Source: Yponomeuta sedellus (taxonomy: Eukaryota; Arthropoda; Insecta; Lepidoptera; Yponomeutidae). From it: 64,000 nt of DNA. The notes under the pieces are model-generated. The model had not been told where the DNA came from. It made no database searches and worked only from the letters and a program-made list of their open reading frames with translations. A program made the translations under genes and the position numbers. This document shows, one piece after another, positions 63,729-64,000 of this stretch. The stretch is from positions 3,424,908 through 3,488,907 of the forward strand of contig OW203724.1 of NCBI GenBank assembly GCA_934045075.1, in the 5' to 3' direction. Every line of letters begins with the position of its first letter. Position 1 is the stretch's first letter.

Positions 63729-64000
63729 AAAACCTATTTAGAGGCTAAAAATTTCACCCATGCCGGGATTCGAACCCGCAACCTCTGGCTATCCGTGCCA
63801 GCGCTCTACCAATTGAGCCAATGGGCGACTCACCGGCATCCGTGAAATTTCGAACCTCTTTACACTATTCTCTGTATTACGTACAGGCAGCGACATCTGG
63901 CTTAAGCAAATTGCATCACTTACAGCCCCGACTACCTACTTTGCAGTTAGGTTTTACATCGGAACGATATCTCTGTACCCACATGATTATACTATTTTTA
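63729..64000 (-). repeat. 313-family repeat, cut by the window edge
   Basis: Minus unit from aacctatttagaggctaaaa to ttatactatttttat at the last base. Confidence 0.88.

Overview
The window looks like an insect genome, most likely a butterfly or moth. It is AT-rich and dense with 5'-truncated non-LTR retrotransposon tails (RTE-type), tRNA- and 5S-rRNA-derived SINE-like repeats, foldback/MITE-like elements and microsatellites. The organism call rests on the general look of these repeats, not on a database match. No ordinary single-copy host gene is complete in the window.

The centre (22513-47384, 24,872 bp) is one Polinton/Maverick (adintovirus-like) integrated virus-like transposon, bounded to the base. 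It starts AGTAGG and ends CCTACT, has terminal inverted repeats of about 125 bp or more, and is flanked by a 6-bp target duplication (GTTATG at 22507-22512 and 47385-47390). It landed in the 3' tail of an RTE-like LINE; an unoccupied relative of the same tail lies at 18553-18575. From the left the plus strand holds a GC-rich, four-exon, phase-2-intron gene fragment (25058-26415) that looks captured from a host, then an intact protein-primed type B DNA polymerase and an orphan 119-aa gene. On the minus strand, in transcription order from the right, come the packaging ATPase, two paralogous DUF8207-type genes, a fibre-like/integrase chimera that has lost the first half of the integrase, a phospholipase A2/pVI-like protein, an adenovirus-type protease, a penton-like minor capsid protein, a small ORF, the double-jelly-roll major capsid protein and a nuclease-like 161-aa protein. 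The last four are packed with ATGA stop/start overlaps. PolB, ATPase, PLA2 and the DUF8207 pair read through without breaks. The major capsid gene is frameshifted, the penton gene has an in-frame stop, and the protease may have lost its ancestral start codon.

Two CR1/Jockey-like LINEs sit inside the Polinton on the minus strand: LINE-1 (35660 to about 39870) splits the fibre-like gene, and LINE-2 (about 42021-46430) lies at the 3' end of the ATPase gene. The flanks (1-22512 and 47391-64000) are repeat-derived. The dominant family is a unit of about 313 bp with a tRNA-like cloverleaf, found singly, in tandem, and as long palindromes. A second family carries a 5S-rRNA-like head. Several foldback elements, a 3 x 233-bp tandem array, a 21-27-bp minisatellite and long AT and GGCA microsatellites fill much of the rest.

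Functionally, PolB, ATPase, protease and capsid proteins are the replication, packaging, maturation and shell modules of a virus-like element. Here the integrase and shell genes are damaged, so this copy should not be autonomous.
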